Notes under the pieces: model-generated | Told to the model about the DNA's origin: nothing | Databases searched by the model: none | What the model saw: only the letters and a program-made list of their open reading frames with translations | In this document: positions 25,846 through 35,989 of the stretch, in pieces | How positions within the stretch are numbered: the first letter of the stretch is position 1 | Layout of the letters: every line of letters begins with the position of its first letter | Position numbers and translations under genes: made by a program | NCBI GenBank assembly: GCA_029962745.1 | Contig: CM057167.1 | Coordinates: 18,319,547 to 18,383,546 of the forward strand | Reading direction: 5' to 3' | Origin: Echinometra lucunter | Lineage: Eukaryota > Echinodermata > Echinoidea > Camarodonta > Echinometridae | Length of the DNA: 64,000 nucleotides

Positions 25846-26035
25846 AACACATGCACACGTTGGTATATAGCACCTAGTGCACATAGCACATCACTTTATT
25901 TGACAGACGATAAAAAAGCAATGTAGATCAAATGCCTTGCTCAAGGGCATAAGTGCCGTGTCTTGGATCGAATCCTGGACCTTCGCGTCTCCAGTCAAAC
26001 GCCTTAAACCACTCCACTACGGCACCTCTACGACA
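25846..26035 (-). mobile_element. tRNA-derived SINE, copy 2
   Basis: The minus-strand head (26026-25951) reads GGTGCCGTAGTGGAGTGGTT and carries a B box GGATTCGATCC. The body TGCCCTTGAGCAAGGCATTT and the end CCAACGTGTGCATGTG match copy 1 (16681-16870). Both copies have the same orientation. The A and B boxes are closer to tRNA-Ser/Leu consensus here than in copy 1. Confidence 0.8.
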
Positions 26036-26295
26036 TGTTATTGTTAACATGATCCACATACACCCGCACATACTTATCCGCTCGGTGCAATGGCTGTACA
26101 AATACGCAGTGCAGGGGGCAGGGGGGCAGGGTGGAGGATGCCCCTCAGAAATTTTAAATACATTTTTCTTACTGAAAATTGTCCAAAAATCCATCAAAAG
26201 TGTGTACCAGATCCTTCAATTTTAAAAATGTAAAAGCTCCCTCATGACCAGCTCGGTCACTTTGCTCCCTCGCTTTTGTATTTCTTAAAAAATTT

Positions 26296-26365
26296 TATGC
26301 GCCTTGACCCCCCCCCCCCCAGAAAAAATTTCTGCGTACGGCCATGCTTGGTGCCCCCCCCCCCC
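26296..26365 (-). repeat. Poly-C/poly-G repeat fragment (family A, copy 2)
   Basis: On the minus strand: a G run, CACCAAGCATGGCCGTACGC, AGAAATTTTTTCT and a second G run. It matches 8262-8306. Confidence 0.6.
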
Positions 26366-26399
26366 CCAATGCATTGACCCACGGTACACCACTGCTGGA

Positions 26400-27920
26400 G
26401 GAGGTTTTAAACTTGAGTCTGAAAAGACTGAAGTTTTGAAGACTGAACTTGACTCGAGTCACGTGTTCAAGAGTGGACTGAGACACTTCAAAGTCATGGT
26501 TAGTGGGCCGTAGGCGTAGGCAGGGTAGATAGAATCAGGATATTGGGGGGGGGGGTCGAATTCCCGACACTTATTTTGTCTTTGATAGACTTACTCAAGA
26601 CCCCAAGCCCAAGAGTTTCATCTGAAGAGTTTAAACTTTACTGGATAACATTACTAACAGTGTAGGAGCCTGGGAGAAGGCAAAAGTGCTGATTTATGAG
26701 GTGAAATGGTAGAAAATATGTTGGATGTTATCACAGAAGCCTAAATCTTGCAAAAGATTTTGAAAAAAATAACAGTCGGACAGTCGGAGTCGGACTGGGT
26801 TTAATTTTTCACAGATGATTCTCTGTGCATAAACAAGTAAACTGACATACAATTCATCTTTTCTCTCAGAAGTTTTGCACACGCCAACACTCTTACCCAG
26901 TAGATCTAATCTATATTTAATAAGGAAATGTTCACGCCAGACTTTCGAATTCAAACCTGTCCTCATTTGAGACCTAGAAAGGCTGCATCACTCATTCACT
27001 GAACACATATCATATTACTTAAAGGTATAGGTCTACTGGGTAAGAGTGTAGGAAGCGAGCATGCAAAAGTGCCGAGTGATGAGGTGAAATGGTGAAGAAT
27101 ATATATCAGAAGGTATCACAGAAGCCTAAATATTGCAAAAACTTCGGGAAAATGGTCAGTGGAGAAAACTATGAATGATTATAGTGTGAGAGCTTTTATT
27201 TTCGTTGATTATATTTTCATTCATATCTCGGCTAATATGAGTCGGATTGGGTTGATTCTAGATCATGAGTTTAAAGGTCAGAAGTCTGAGGAAATTTCAT
27301 TTTGTGCATGCACACATTATCTTAACTCTTATATTTGTGACCTTAAGTTAATATAGATTATGTTAAGATACTTATGTTGACTCAGGGTCTCTGTGAAAAT
27401 GCCTCACAAATAAGCTGCAGATGCCAATAAATTTATACCAGACATAAATATATGGAAATATGAGTCATTTTGTATTGTTCTTTCTCTGGTTGTAATTCAA
27501 TTGTGCATGACAGATGTTGATTCATGATGTCATTAATCACAGTGAGGGAACAAATGGGTTGAGAAAAAAATATACCAATTTTTTTATTTTTTTATTTTAA
27601 GCAGTCACAAAATTTGAGACAGAAATATTCAATAATGTGGTTAATTGTCTTTTATAGATTTAAAGCAATTCCTGCAGCATCTTACAGAAAAAAAAAATGA
27701 TATCACATGAATTTTACATGCTTACGACAAGAAAGTTTCCACCTCAGTTACTATGTCAACCAAATATTCCCAGGATTTAAAAATCTTATTTTGATTATAG
27801 AACTATTCCCCTTTTCAGCAAGCATGCCTATTTTAGAATAGGGACTGGGAGGGTGGGAGTGTTGATGCAAGGCTGGATGCATTTTTTTTGTTTTGTTTGG
27901 AGGGGGGCGTTTGTGTTTTG
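26400..27920. other. Intergenic; two diverged copies of a 130-bp segment
   Basis: 26640-26760 (AAGTGCTGATTTATGAGGTG, ATCACAGAAGCCTAAAT) and 27035-27150 (AAGTGCCGAGTGATGAGGTG, ATCACAGAAGCCTAAAT) are direct repeats about 390 bases apart. Otherwise nothing is recognised. Confidence 0.5.
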
Positions 27921-27922
27921 TT

Positions 27923-28452
27923 ACAGGCAGTGTATACAGCCACACGCGTGTGTCTTTACCTTATGGCCACACGCGTGTGGTTGTATCCACCGCATCGATA
28001 TGAGGATACAGCCACACTTGTCTGAATTCCCACTTGAAGTCTGTGCCGCGACAGCTATCGCTAGTGTGCACTGCACTGCACAAGCGATGTGTATGTGTTG
28101 CGACTTGCAAAACTTGGATCGTCACGAAGGGTCTATCTCTTGATTTCACTCATTATACAAACAATATTTTCACTTCATTTTCACCTGGTCAGTAAGCAGG
28201 TGACAATATTTATTTCAGTGAATTTCAACTTTCAAGAGGTAAAACCTTCGTGACGATCCAAGTTTTGGGGTTTTGCAACACAGACACATCGCTTATGCAG
28301 TGCATACATACACACCAGCGATAGCTGTAGCGGCGGAGAGTATAAGTGGGAATTCAGTTGAGTGTGGCTGTATCCTCATGTCGATGCTGTGGATACAACC
28401 ACACGCGTGTGGCCGTAAGGTAAAGACACACGCGTGTGGCTGTATACACTTG
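27923..28452. mobile_element. Palindromic hAT-like element, about 530 bp
   Basis: Almost the whole block is one palindrome centred near 28195. Both arms start GTGTATACAGCCACACGCGTG and contain a second CCACACGCGTGTGG and TTGGATCGTCACGAAGG. TTTGTTA flanks both sides (27916-27922, 28453-28460), consistent with a 7-8 bp target duplication as hAT transposases make. It is non-coding. Confidence 0.7.
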
Positions 28453-28847
28453 CTTTGTTAAAAGTCATCACATTCTGGACAGGATACATACAGGTTTTTT
28501 ATACCCCCAGTCCTCTTCTTTCAGGCTTCTCCCATGTGCATGAGAACCTTGCAAGTCATTGCACGCAGTTTTGCATCGATTCTAGCTTACTTAGCAAATT
28601 TTCATTGCAAATTGTTCAATTTTCTATTATTATTTTTTTTTATTTGATTTTATGATTTTTCAAATTGATTTATTTAATTTATTTATTTTATTTTTCATCT
28701 TTTTATTTGTTTATTTATATTGTTTATTTTGTAGTTGTTATTATTTTATTTATTATTGGCCTATTTGATTTGATTAGATTTTCTTTTTTTTAGTACGGAA
28801 ATTTTGAGGACCTTTTTTTTTTTTTTTTTTTTTAGTCATCTCACCCA

Positions 28848-28955
28848 TTTGGGCATAATTTTTAGCATAGTTTAGTATTTTTGCTGCTCCATGTTGTTAT
28901 TTCATTTGGCATAATTTTAGCATAATTTTGCGGTCCTCCCTAGCATAATTTCATT
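28848..28955. repeat. GGCATAATT-iterated repeat, copy 2
   Basis: GGGCATAATTTTTAGCATAG, GGCATAATTTTAGCATAATT and AGCATAATTTC. Same family as 24085-24205. Confidence 0.55.
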
Positions 28956-29598
28956 TTGGACGCTGGCCACACTGATCCACTTGGTGTACGTCCATATAGT
29001 GTACGTCCTACATGGAGGGAGGTACCTCCCTGGTACATGGGTACTTCCACAACGCGTCCGCCCAAAAAATGTCCCCCTGACTGAGCGCTAAATTAATTCT
29101 AAAATATAATATTAATCCCAATTTGATCTTCATATCTTGAAACCCCATTTAATCCTGTAACTTATTCATAACTTTCACTGGTCTCGCATCATTGGTTTTG
29201 AACAGAGAGTGTAATATGTAACAGGCTAACAGCAGTGCATTTCAGCCCATTCCAAGTTTGCAGTGCTGCAATTTTCTGCACTGTAGATGTTTTGAATCAA
29301 CTGTAGTGCTTTTGCCTTCTCTGCTCCCTTGCATTTTAAAGTTTTGTTTAACAGAGAACATTTTGTAGATGTTTGGACTTTCATCATCAACATTGGCGTC
29401 TAAGAGTAAAGCACATCTACCAACTCTCATAGTGCAAAATCTTGGTCGGGAATTAAGGAGGACCATCCAGGTAATTTGCTGTCTCCTTCCCAGGCAGCCA
29501 AGTTTTGCACTCTGGGAGTATGTTTCTTGTCTGTTATCATTGACTTTCTGTTGTGTATCTTCATGTGGTTTTTTTTATTGTTTTGAAATGGCCAAATA

Positions 29599-29641
29599 AA
29601 TAATAATAATAATAATAACAATAATAATAATATAAATAATG

Positions 29642-29685
<44 letters not shown>

Positions 29686-29690
29686 TTGTT
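29599..29690. repeat. (AAT)n microsatellite
   Basis: About 90 bases of AAT triplets inside the transposon 29069-31142. Confidence 0.95.
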
Positions 29691-29870
29691 GAGGCAATAA
29701 AGAAAAAGAAATATGAACAGGTGCTTTGAGCTCTGCGAGTTCAGAACTTATGAAATTTTACATAAAACGCTATCACATAAATCAAAACAAGGTTTTAAGA
29801 TAATTTTATGTAAGAGCTTTTGCAGTCTAAGGAAGGAAACAAGAATTTAAGAAATGAACAGGTGTCCAGC

Positions 29871-30457
29871 TTAAAGGAAAATGCAACCCAGGCATCAGTG
29901 TGCTCTTGAATAAAGATGACCAAGAAGAGTAAACAGTGAAGGTTTGAGCAAAATCGGACAATCAGTACAAGAGCTATGAATTTGCAAAGTTTCAGTAAAT
30001 CCCTATTATGGGGATCCTTGAGTTGGCAACATTGCCAGCAGCTGTGATGTCATCGTGGACAACTCTCTATTAATTTTGTACATATTTTTTCAACAAAAAA
30101 AAAATTTATATGAAATTTCACGTCAGGAATCAACATTATACTTCCCAAAATGCTTTTAGAATTGATATAGCCATGTTATACTTGAACAATAAATCAAAAG
30201 AATTTTCATTTTTCTTGAAAATGAAGAAAATATTAAATTCTGTGTACAAAATGAATGGAGAATTGTCCACGATGACATCACAGATGCTGGCAAAGTTGCC
30301 AATTCAAGGATCCCCATGATAAGGATTTACTTAAACTTTCAAAGTTCATAACTTTGGAAAAGATTGTCCGATTTTCCTCAAACTTTCACTGTTTACTCTT
30401 CTTGTTCTTCTTCATTCACTGGAAGCACACTGATGTCTGGGTTGCATTCTCCTTTAA
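29871..30457. mobile_element. Nested 587 bp palindrome with TTAAAGG ends (copy 1)
   Basis: The ends TTAAAGGAAAATGCAACCCA and the complementary GGGTTGCATTCTCCTTTAA enclose arms of about 230 bases. The arms share CATCAGTGTGCT, CAAAATCGGACAATC and GATGTCATCGTGGAC. The inner domain is shared with 31243-31800. Confidence 0.75.
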
Positions 30458-30610
30458 TTAGAAATTTAAATTCAGAAATTAAAGTAAGAATAAAATGAAC
30501 AGATTTTTGTACCTTTCATGTATTGTCCTTCTTTCATAGTTAATTAGTTGGTATGAAGATTTGTTCAGCTTTTAGTTAATTTTTTATATTGACTTTTGAC
30601 TGATTTCAGT

Positions 30611-30766
30611 ATGGTTGGTCAACAGCTTACTGCCCGTCAAAGGGCTTTCCTTGTTTTAAAGTATGAGCAAACGCACAGCCTCCTTAGCACTCATCGTGCA
30701 TTTCAAAGGCGATACCAAGATCAGCCCCCACCATGCACCAAGACGATCAAGAGGAACTACGTGAAC
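30611..30766 (+). pseudogene. Transposase N-terminal helix-turn-helix fragment
   Basis: The frame starts at an ATG and reads LTARQRAFLVLKYEQTHSLL then AFQRRYQDQPPPCTKTIKRN, followed by a stop. This resembles the DUF4817-type helix-turn-helix that opens many transposases (RxxFLVxxY ... FxxRFxxxPPPSxxTI). Only about 50 residues remain. An inverted partial copy (KYEQMHSLVV) is on the minus strand at 30774-30840. I recognise the pattern from memory; a profile search was not possible. Confidence 0.55.
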
Positions 30767-31242
30767 TGAAGTATCAAGAGTTTGATACCTTTGAAATGCA
30801 TGCTGAGTGGCAAACAACGAGGCTGTGCATCTGCTCATACTTTACATCTACAAAAATGTTCTCTGTTAAATAAAATTTTAAAATAAAAGGGAGCAGAGAA
30901 GGTAAAAGCACTGCAGTTGATTGAAAACATAAAGACAGTGCATGCAGAATTGTAGCAATGAAAACTTGGAATGGGCTGAAATGCACTGCTTTTACATAAT
31001 AGACTCTCTTTTCAAAACCATTGATGAGACCGATGAAATTTTCTCATAAGTTACAGGATTAAATGGGCTTTCAAGATATGAAGATCAAATTGGGACGAAT
31101 AATATATTTTGGAATTAATTTAGCGCCTAATCAGAGGGACATGTAAAGGAAACCTGCTAGCACTTACGTTGGAGGAATAGAGCTAGAACAGTTTTATCTA
31201 TGACGTCCTACGTAGGGTCATGCATTTTGTTCAAAACTCTAA

Positions 31243-31800
31243 TTAAAGGCCAAGTTCACAGCAAGATGAAGTTCATTTCAATAAAAAGAATAAACAATTC
31301 CAAACAAAGCAGTGAACATTTGTTGAAAATCGGATGCAAAATAAGGAAGTTATGAATTGTCAAGGTTTCAATCTTTTTCGTCGCTATGAATATATTCAAC
31401 GAATGAGCTGATGATGTCATACACTAACCATTCTCCATAATATATACAAATATTTCAGAAAATTTCCTCTTTTTTCATTAAAACTGAAAAGTCGTCCATC
31501 ATGTCTACACATATTAGACCAAATACATTTGTAAGTATGTAAGGAGTATTTAGGACAAATTTTGAATTTTTATAGCTAAAATGTAAAATTAATATTGTGT
31601 GGAAAATTGTGATTATGACATCATCAACTCACTCACTGAACGATTGTCCAAAAACTATTTTGCGTAAAAATAGTAAAAATGCAAAAAATCAAGTCCTTAA
31701 TTTGCATTCAATTTTCCGATGCAATTTTCTCTTTTTTGTTTGGAATTTTTCATTCTTTTTATTGAAATGAACTTCATCTTGCTGTGGAATTAGCCTTTAA
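31243..31800. mobile_element. 558 bp palindrome with TTAAAGG ends (copy 2)
   Basis: The ends TTAAAGGCCAAGTTCACAGC and the complement of GCTGTGGAATTAGCCTTTAA continue with AAGATGAAGTTCATTTCAAT in both arms. The inner part (AAAATCGGATGCAAAATAAG, TTATGAATTGTCAAGGTTTC, TGATGATGTCAT) parallels 29871-30457. Confidence 0.75.
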
Positions 31801-31844
31801 TATAGACGCATCACCTAGCAAATCAAAGCTCGTCCGCTAATATA

Positions 31845-32358
31845 CAGTGTGTATCAATAAAAACGTTATACTTTTGAAACAATTTATAAAAAATTATATT
31901 TCACAAAATTTCGAAAAGTTTTTCATGTTGATAGATGCGCAGGGGACTCATCTATCAAGGGCCACTCACGAAACAAATTTTAATTCACGCTTGACCAAAC
32001 ACTAACTGTTTTTGTTCAGGGTGTGAAAAATGACTTGCGCCAAAATGAAAGAAGAGGGACAAAATTTTAAACCAGCGGTCTAAATAAGTAGGCCTACTCC
32101 CATTTAAAGAAATTGCTCTTTGCCACACTGACAGAGTTGCCCGACTACCTGGCAGGTTGACTAACTGATCGATTGTTTGGGCATTTCATTTGTCAATAAT
32201 TCGATAAATCCGTTGATTGATTGGCTGTTGATTAAAATGATTACCTTATTGATTGACTGGTTGGCTGAATGGTTGAATAACTGACTGATGCATTGACTGA
32301 TTGATGTATAAGCTGATGACAATAGGCTGATTGTTGATTGATTTTTTGATTGATTGAC

Positions 32359-32393
<35 letters not shown>

Positions 32394-33247
32394 CTGATTA
32401 ATTTGGTACTGTTATTCTTGACTGAATGACTGGCATGTAGATGTGTCTTTGAGTTGTGAATTGTGTGCTTTCAAGAACTTGATGTAATTTTGCACATTAA
32501 TTCTCACCCATGCATAAAGCAGTGAAATCACTAAAATTATGATAAAAATTGATTCAAGCTTTCTACATGATTTTGTGCAAAAGAGTAATTTTTTGAATAG
32601 GATTACTTATTCGCACTGCTTGTTTAATGAGTCCCTCTTTTCTGTAATTAGGCGAAAATGATAGAACAATCAGTCAATCCATCAGTCGGTCATCCAACCA
32701 TGCAGCCATTCAGTCAATCAGTCAACCAACAAGTCAAAAAAGTAATCATATAATCAACAGCCAATCAATCAATCAACAGATTGGTCAAATTATTGATAAA
32801 TAAAATGTTCAAACAATCGATCATTCAACCATTCAGTCAGTCATTCAGCCAACCAGTCAATCAATAAGACAGTCATTTAATCAACAGCCAATCAATCAAC
32901 TGATTGATCAAATTATTGACAAATAAAATGCCAAAACAATTGATCAGTCAGTCAACCTGTCTGGCAGTCGGGCAACTCTGTGGCAAAGGGCAATTTTTTG
33001 AATGGAAGTAGTACTTGTTTAGACTGCTGGTTTAATCGTCCCTCTTCTTTCATTTTGGCGCGAGTCATTTTTCACACCTTGAACAAAAACAGTCAGTGTT
33101 CGGCCAAGCGCGAATTAAAATTTGTTTTGTGAGTGGCACTTGATAGATGAGCCCCCTGTGCATCTATCAACATGAAAAACTCTTCGAAATATTGTGAAAT
33201 ATTATTTTTGTAATTGTTTCAAAAGTGTAACGTTTTTATACACACTG
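31845..33247. mobile_element. 1.4 kb mariner-type palindrome
   Basis: The ends are CAGTGTGTATCAATAAAAAC and, inverted, CAGTGTGTATAAAAACG, each preceded by TA. That is the Tc1/mariner pattern of CAGT termini with a TA target duplication. The arms are long: GATAGATG, AAATGACTTGCGCCAAAATG, then GTTGCCCGACT and runs of GATTGATT occur in both, inverted. The right arm has an internal tandem duplication (32570-32830 versus 32830-33060). No transposase ORF is seen. Confidence 0.75.
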
Positions 33248-33539
33248 TATAGGCCTACTGATCCACTGAATGAAATATCTTCGAATTGACTGCCCATTTT
33301 ATCTCCACATTACCAAGATCCACGATGCAAATGCAATAACCCCTCATGATCCATGACATCTCAGCCCCAGAATTTCGCAGTATATCCCTCCTATTCAAAG
33401 TGGGAAGTCGTATCGATCTCCTAACTATAGGCCCTATTAAACTAAAATTTTCAGTCACCATGTGGTCACTGAAAAAGCTTCTTCAAATGGCCTACTCGAA
33501 AATCACACTCAACTCACAAAACAAATCTCTAATATGGGG

Positions 33540-33990
33540 TACTGTCTGTGGACTGTGTTAAAGTGTTGTGTGGTAATGCTGTGGTGACCGGGTTAGTACT
33601 GTGGTAACCTGTTTGTTGAACTGTGTTAACTGATATGTGATAGTCCTGTGTCACTGTGTGATAATTGGAGGGTGGTAGTGTACTACTGGAGTGTGGTAGT
33701 GCGCTGTCGTAACTTGTGCATGTGGTACTGGTATACTGCTTCGTAATGAATGTGTGGTAGCGCTGCTTTCATGCGGTAACTTTTGTGGCTCTGCTGTGGT
33801 AACTGGTATGTGGTATTATTGTGGTAGATTTATACCTATGTGGTACTATGTATGGATATATTGACGGTGTTTGGTATCCTGTGGTATTTCTGTAGTATAT
33901 ATGCGTGGTAACTTGCGTGCCAATCTGTGGTAACTGTTCGAAAATACAACAAGAATGTTCCTGCACATGGCAATACCCGGGGCAATATCC
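33540..33990. repeat. Degenerate GTGGTAACT minisatellite
   Basis: Imperfect repetition of TGTGGTAACT/TGTGGTA for about 450 bases, with about 20 occurrences of GTGGTA or close variants. It lies directly upstream of the reverse transcriptase element; the DNA after that element starts with the complement TTACCACAGC. Confidence 0.65.
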
Positions 33991-34000
33991 TGTGGTAAGT

Positions 34001-35817
34001 TGACTAATTATTGAACCATTATGTGTTATTTTTAATAATTCTTTGTCACATGGGATAGTCCCATCGAAGTTAAAGGTGGCTAAGGTTGTTCCTGTTTTCA
34101 AAAAAGATGACAAGAAGAATATTGTTAATTACAGACCTATAGCTCTTTTGCCAATATTTTCTAAGCTCTTGGAGAAGATTGTTTACAAGCGATTGAACGG
34201 GTTTTTGTTGAAAAGAAACATTTTGATCCCTCAGCAACCTGGTTTCCGAAAACACTTCTCTACTAGCATGGGTGTTTTCAACTTATTAAATACTATTATA
34301 AAATCCTTTGATGATGGTAATTTTTGCCTTGGAATTTTCCTTGATTTGTCCAAGGCGTTTGACACGATTGACCATGTCATCCTTCTTAGTAAACTTGAGC
34401 ACTATGGAGTACGCGGAGTAGCATTGGCTTGGTTCCAAAGCTATTTACAAGATCGTACACAATATGTCATGGTTGATGGTGTTAAATCGCAATCTGGTAA
34501 TATTCACTATGGTGTGCCCCAGGGTTCGGTACTTGGTCCTTTGTTATTTTTAATCTATGTCAATGATATCATTAACTCATCAAATGTGTTTTTGTATTCT
34601 CTGTTTGCTGATGACACAAGTTTACTATTGTCTAATAGAAACGTTGCTACTCTTATTTCAGTTGCAAATGTAGAAATTAAAAAGTTACTTGCATGGTTCT
34701 GTTGTAATAAACTTTTGCTAAATGTTAAGAAAACTAAATGTATTATTTTTCGATCACGAGGCAAAATTATTCCAGACGATGTCAATATTCTTGATGTTGG
34801 GGGCCACAATGTTGCTCGTAGTGAGCATATTCAATTTCTAGGAGTAATTATTGATGAGCATTTGACTTGGAAACCCCATTTAGAATCAGTATGTACAAAG
34901 GTTTCTCGAGGTGTAGGTGTTATATGTAGGTTAAGGTGTGTTTACCTGGGTCTATTCTAAGAACCTTATACACCAGCATTGTGCTTCCCTATCTGACTTA
35001 CTGCAATGTTGCATGGGGTAATACTTTTAAGACTTACATCGACAAACTAAAAGTTTTACAAAAGAAAATCATAAGGCTCATCACCAATTCGGCTTTCAGA
35101 CACCCTAGTAAACCTTTATTCCTTCAGCTAAAATTGCTCCCATTTGACGAGTTGGTTGCATTTAATTGTTTGATTTTCATGTTTAATCTTCATTTTTGCC
35201 CCCAAATTTGCCAACTAAAAGACTTATTTCCCCTTAACTCTCAGATACACAATTACAATACACGTCAACATAACTTTATCCACCGACCTTATAAGAACTA
35301 ATGTATCCTTAAATTCTTTCATAACAACCTGTATCAAGGAGTGGAACAGGTTACCTTCTGATATTAGGAACTGTACGACTCTTTATCGGTTTAAAGTGCA
35401 ATGTAAAAAATACCTCTTTGACAATCTATTATCTTAGTTAATTTAGAAAGTTTTTTTCTTCCATAGAGTCTATTATGTTTTACATGTATCTCGTAGTTGG
35501 CCACCCTAGTCATGTGTGTGTGCGTGTGTGTGTGTGTGAGTGTGTTTGTGTTTATGCCGACACTTGTTTAGTGTACATTTTGTACATATTTGTAGTCGAT
35601 ATATCTGTTTATTATGTATTCTCCTTTGTCATCTTATACATTTAGATTTTCATCTTATTTAGAGGTATAGGGCCCCACTCACAAGCTGTGCTTCTTCGGG
35701 GTCCTAGAAAACCGTTCATATTGTATCATGTATTCTTTTTGTACCATCTGATCATTGATTTGTACTCATAATATGTCTGGTTTTTGAATAAATTGAACTT
35801 GAACTTGAACTTGAATT
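34001..35817 (+). pseudogene. Non-LTR retrotransposon (CR1/L2/Jockey type), 5'-truncated and frameshifted
   Basis: The reading frame from about 34003 contains KVAKVVPVFKKDD, NYRPIALLPIFSKLLEK, FLDLSKAFDTIDH (first catalytic Asp), GVPQGSVLGPLLFLIYVNDI, LFADDTSLL (catalytic DD) and FLGVIIDEHLTWKPHL. A +1 shift near 34945 moves to the frame with LYTSIVLPYLTYCNVAWGN, and a second shift near 35285 leads to KEWNRLPSDIRNCTTL, ending at 35436. About 380 bases of 3' UTR follow and end in TTGAACTTGAACTTGAA at 35785-35813. The endonuclease domain and the start of RT are missing. Catalytic residues persist, but the frameshifts make it inactive. Confidence 0.9.
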
Positions 35818-35869
35818 ACCACAGCACACACCAGAGCACACAACTCTATTGCTCTGTATTAGCTTGAAC

Positions 35870-35983
35870 CGCAGGGACGAGTTTGTGCGAGACGAGTTTC
35901 TATAGTAGAGCTAGGTACCGGGGCGATTCTTTTGGTGAAAGGCGCAGAAGCAGGAAGGCACCGCGAGTACGGTAAAGAAGAAG
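35870..35983 (+). other. Candidate non-coding first exon of the ARF gene
   Basis: ARF exon 1 begins after a good acceptor (TTCTCATCACAG, 39081-39092), so an upstream 5' UTR exon is expected. This stretch has several CpGs and ends in AAGAAG followed by a GTAATT donor at 35984. Support is positional only. Confidence 0.25.
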
Positions 35984-35989
35984 GTAATT

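Larger units (their letters stand above)
29069..31142 (+). mobile_element. 2.07 kb DNA transposon remnant with about 300-bp terminal inverted repeats
   Basis: The left arm 29069-29370 and right arm 30843-31142 are inverted copies. They begin ATGTCCCYCTGA, then GCGCTAAATTAATTC, CCCAATTTGATCTTCATATC and GCAGTGCATTTCAGCCCATT. Between them are a transposase N-terminal remnant (30611-30766), an AAT microsatellite and a younger nested palindrome (29871-30457). No catalytic domain is visible, so it should be non-autonomous. Confidence 0.75.

Noticed and set aside
16787..26026. Two apparent tRNA genes
   Set aside because: The anticodon arms do not pair and each head continues into the same SINE body; better explained as tRNA-derived SINEs.
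29369..29470. Short exon-like ORF MFGLSSSTLASKSK ending at a GTAATT donor in the 29-31 kb transposon
   Set aside because: It could be a transposon exon, but there is no second exon to join it to and no recognised motif.
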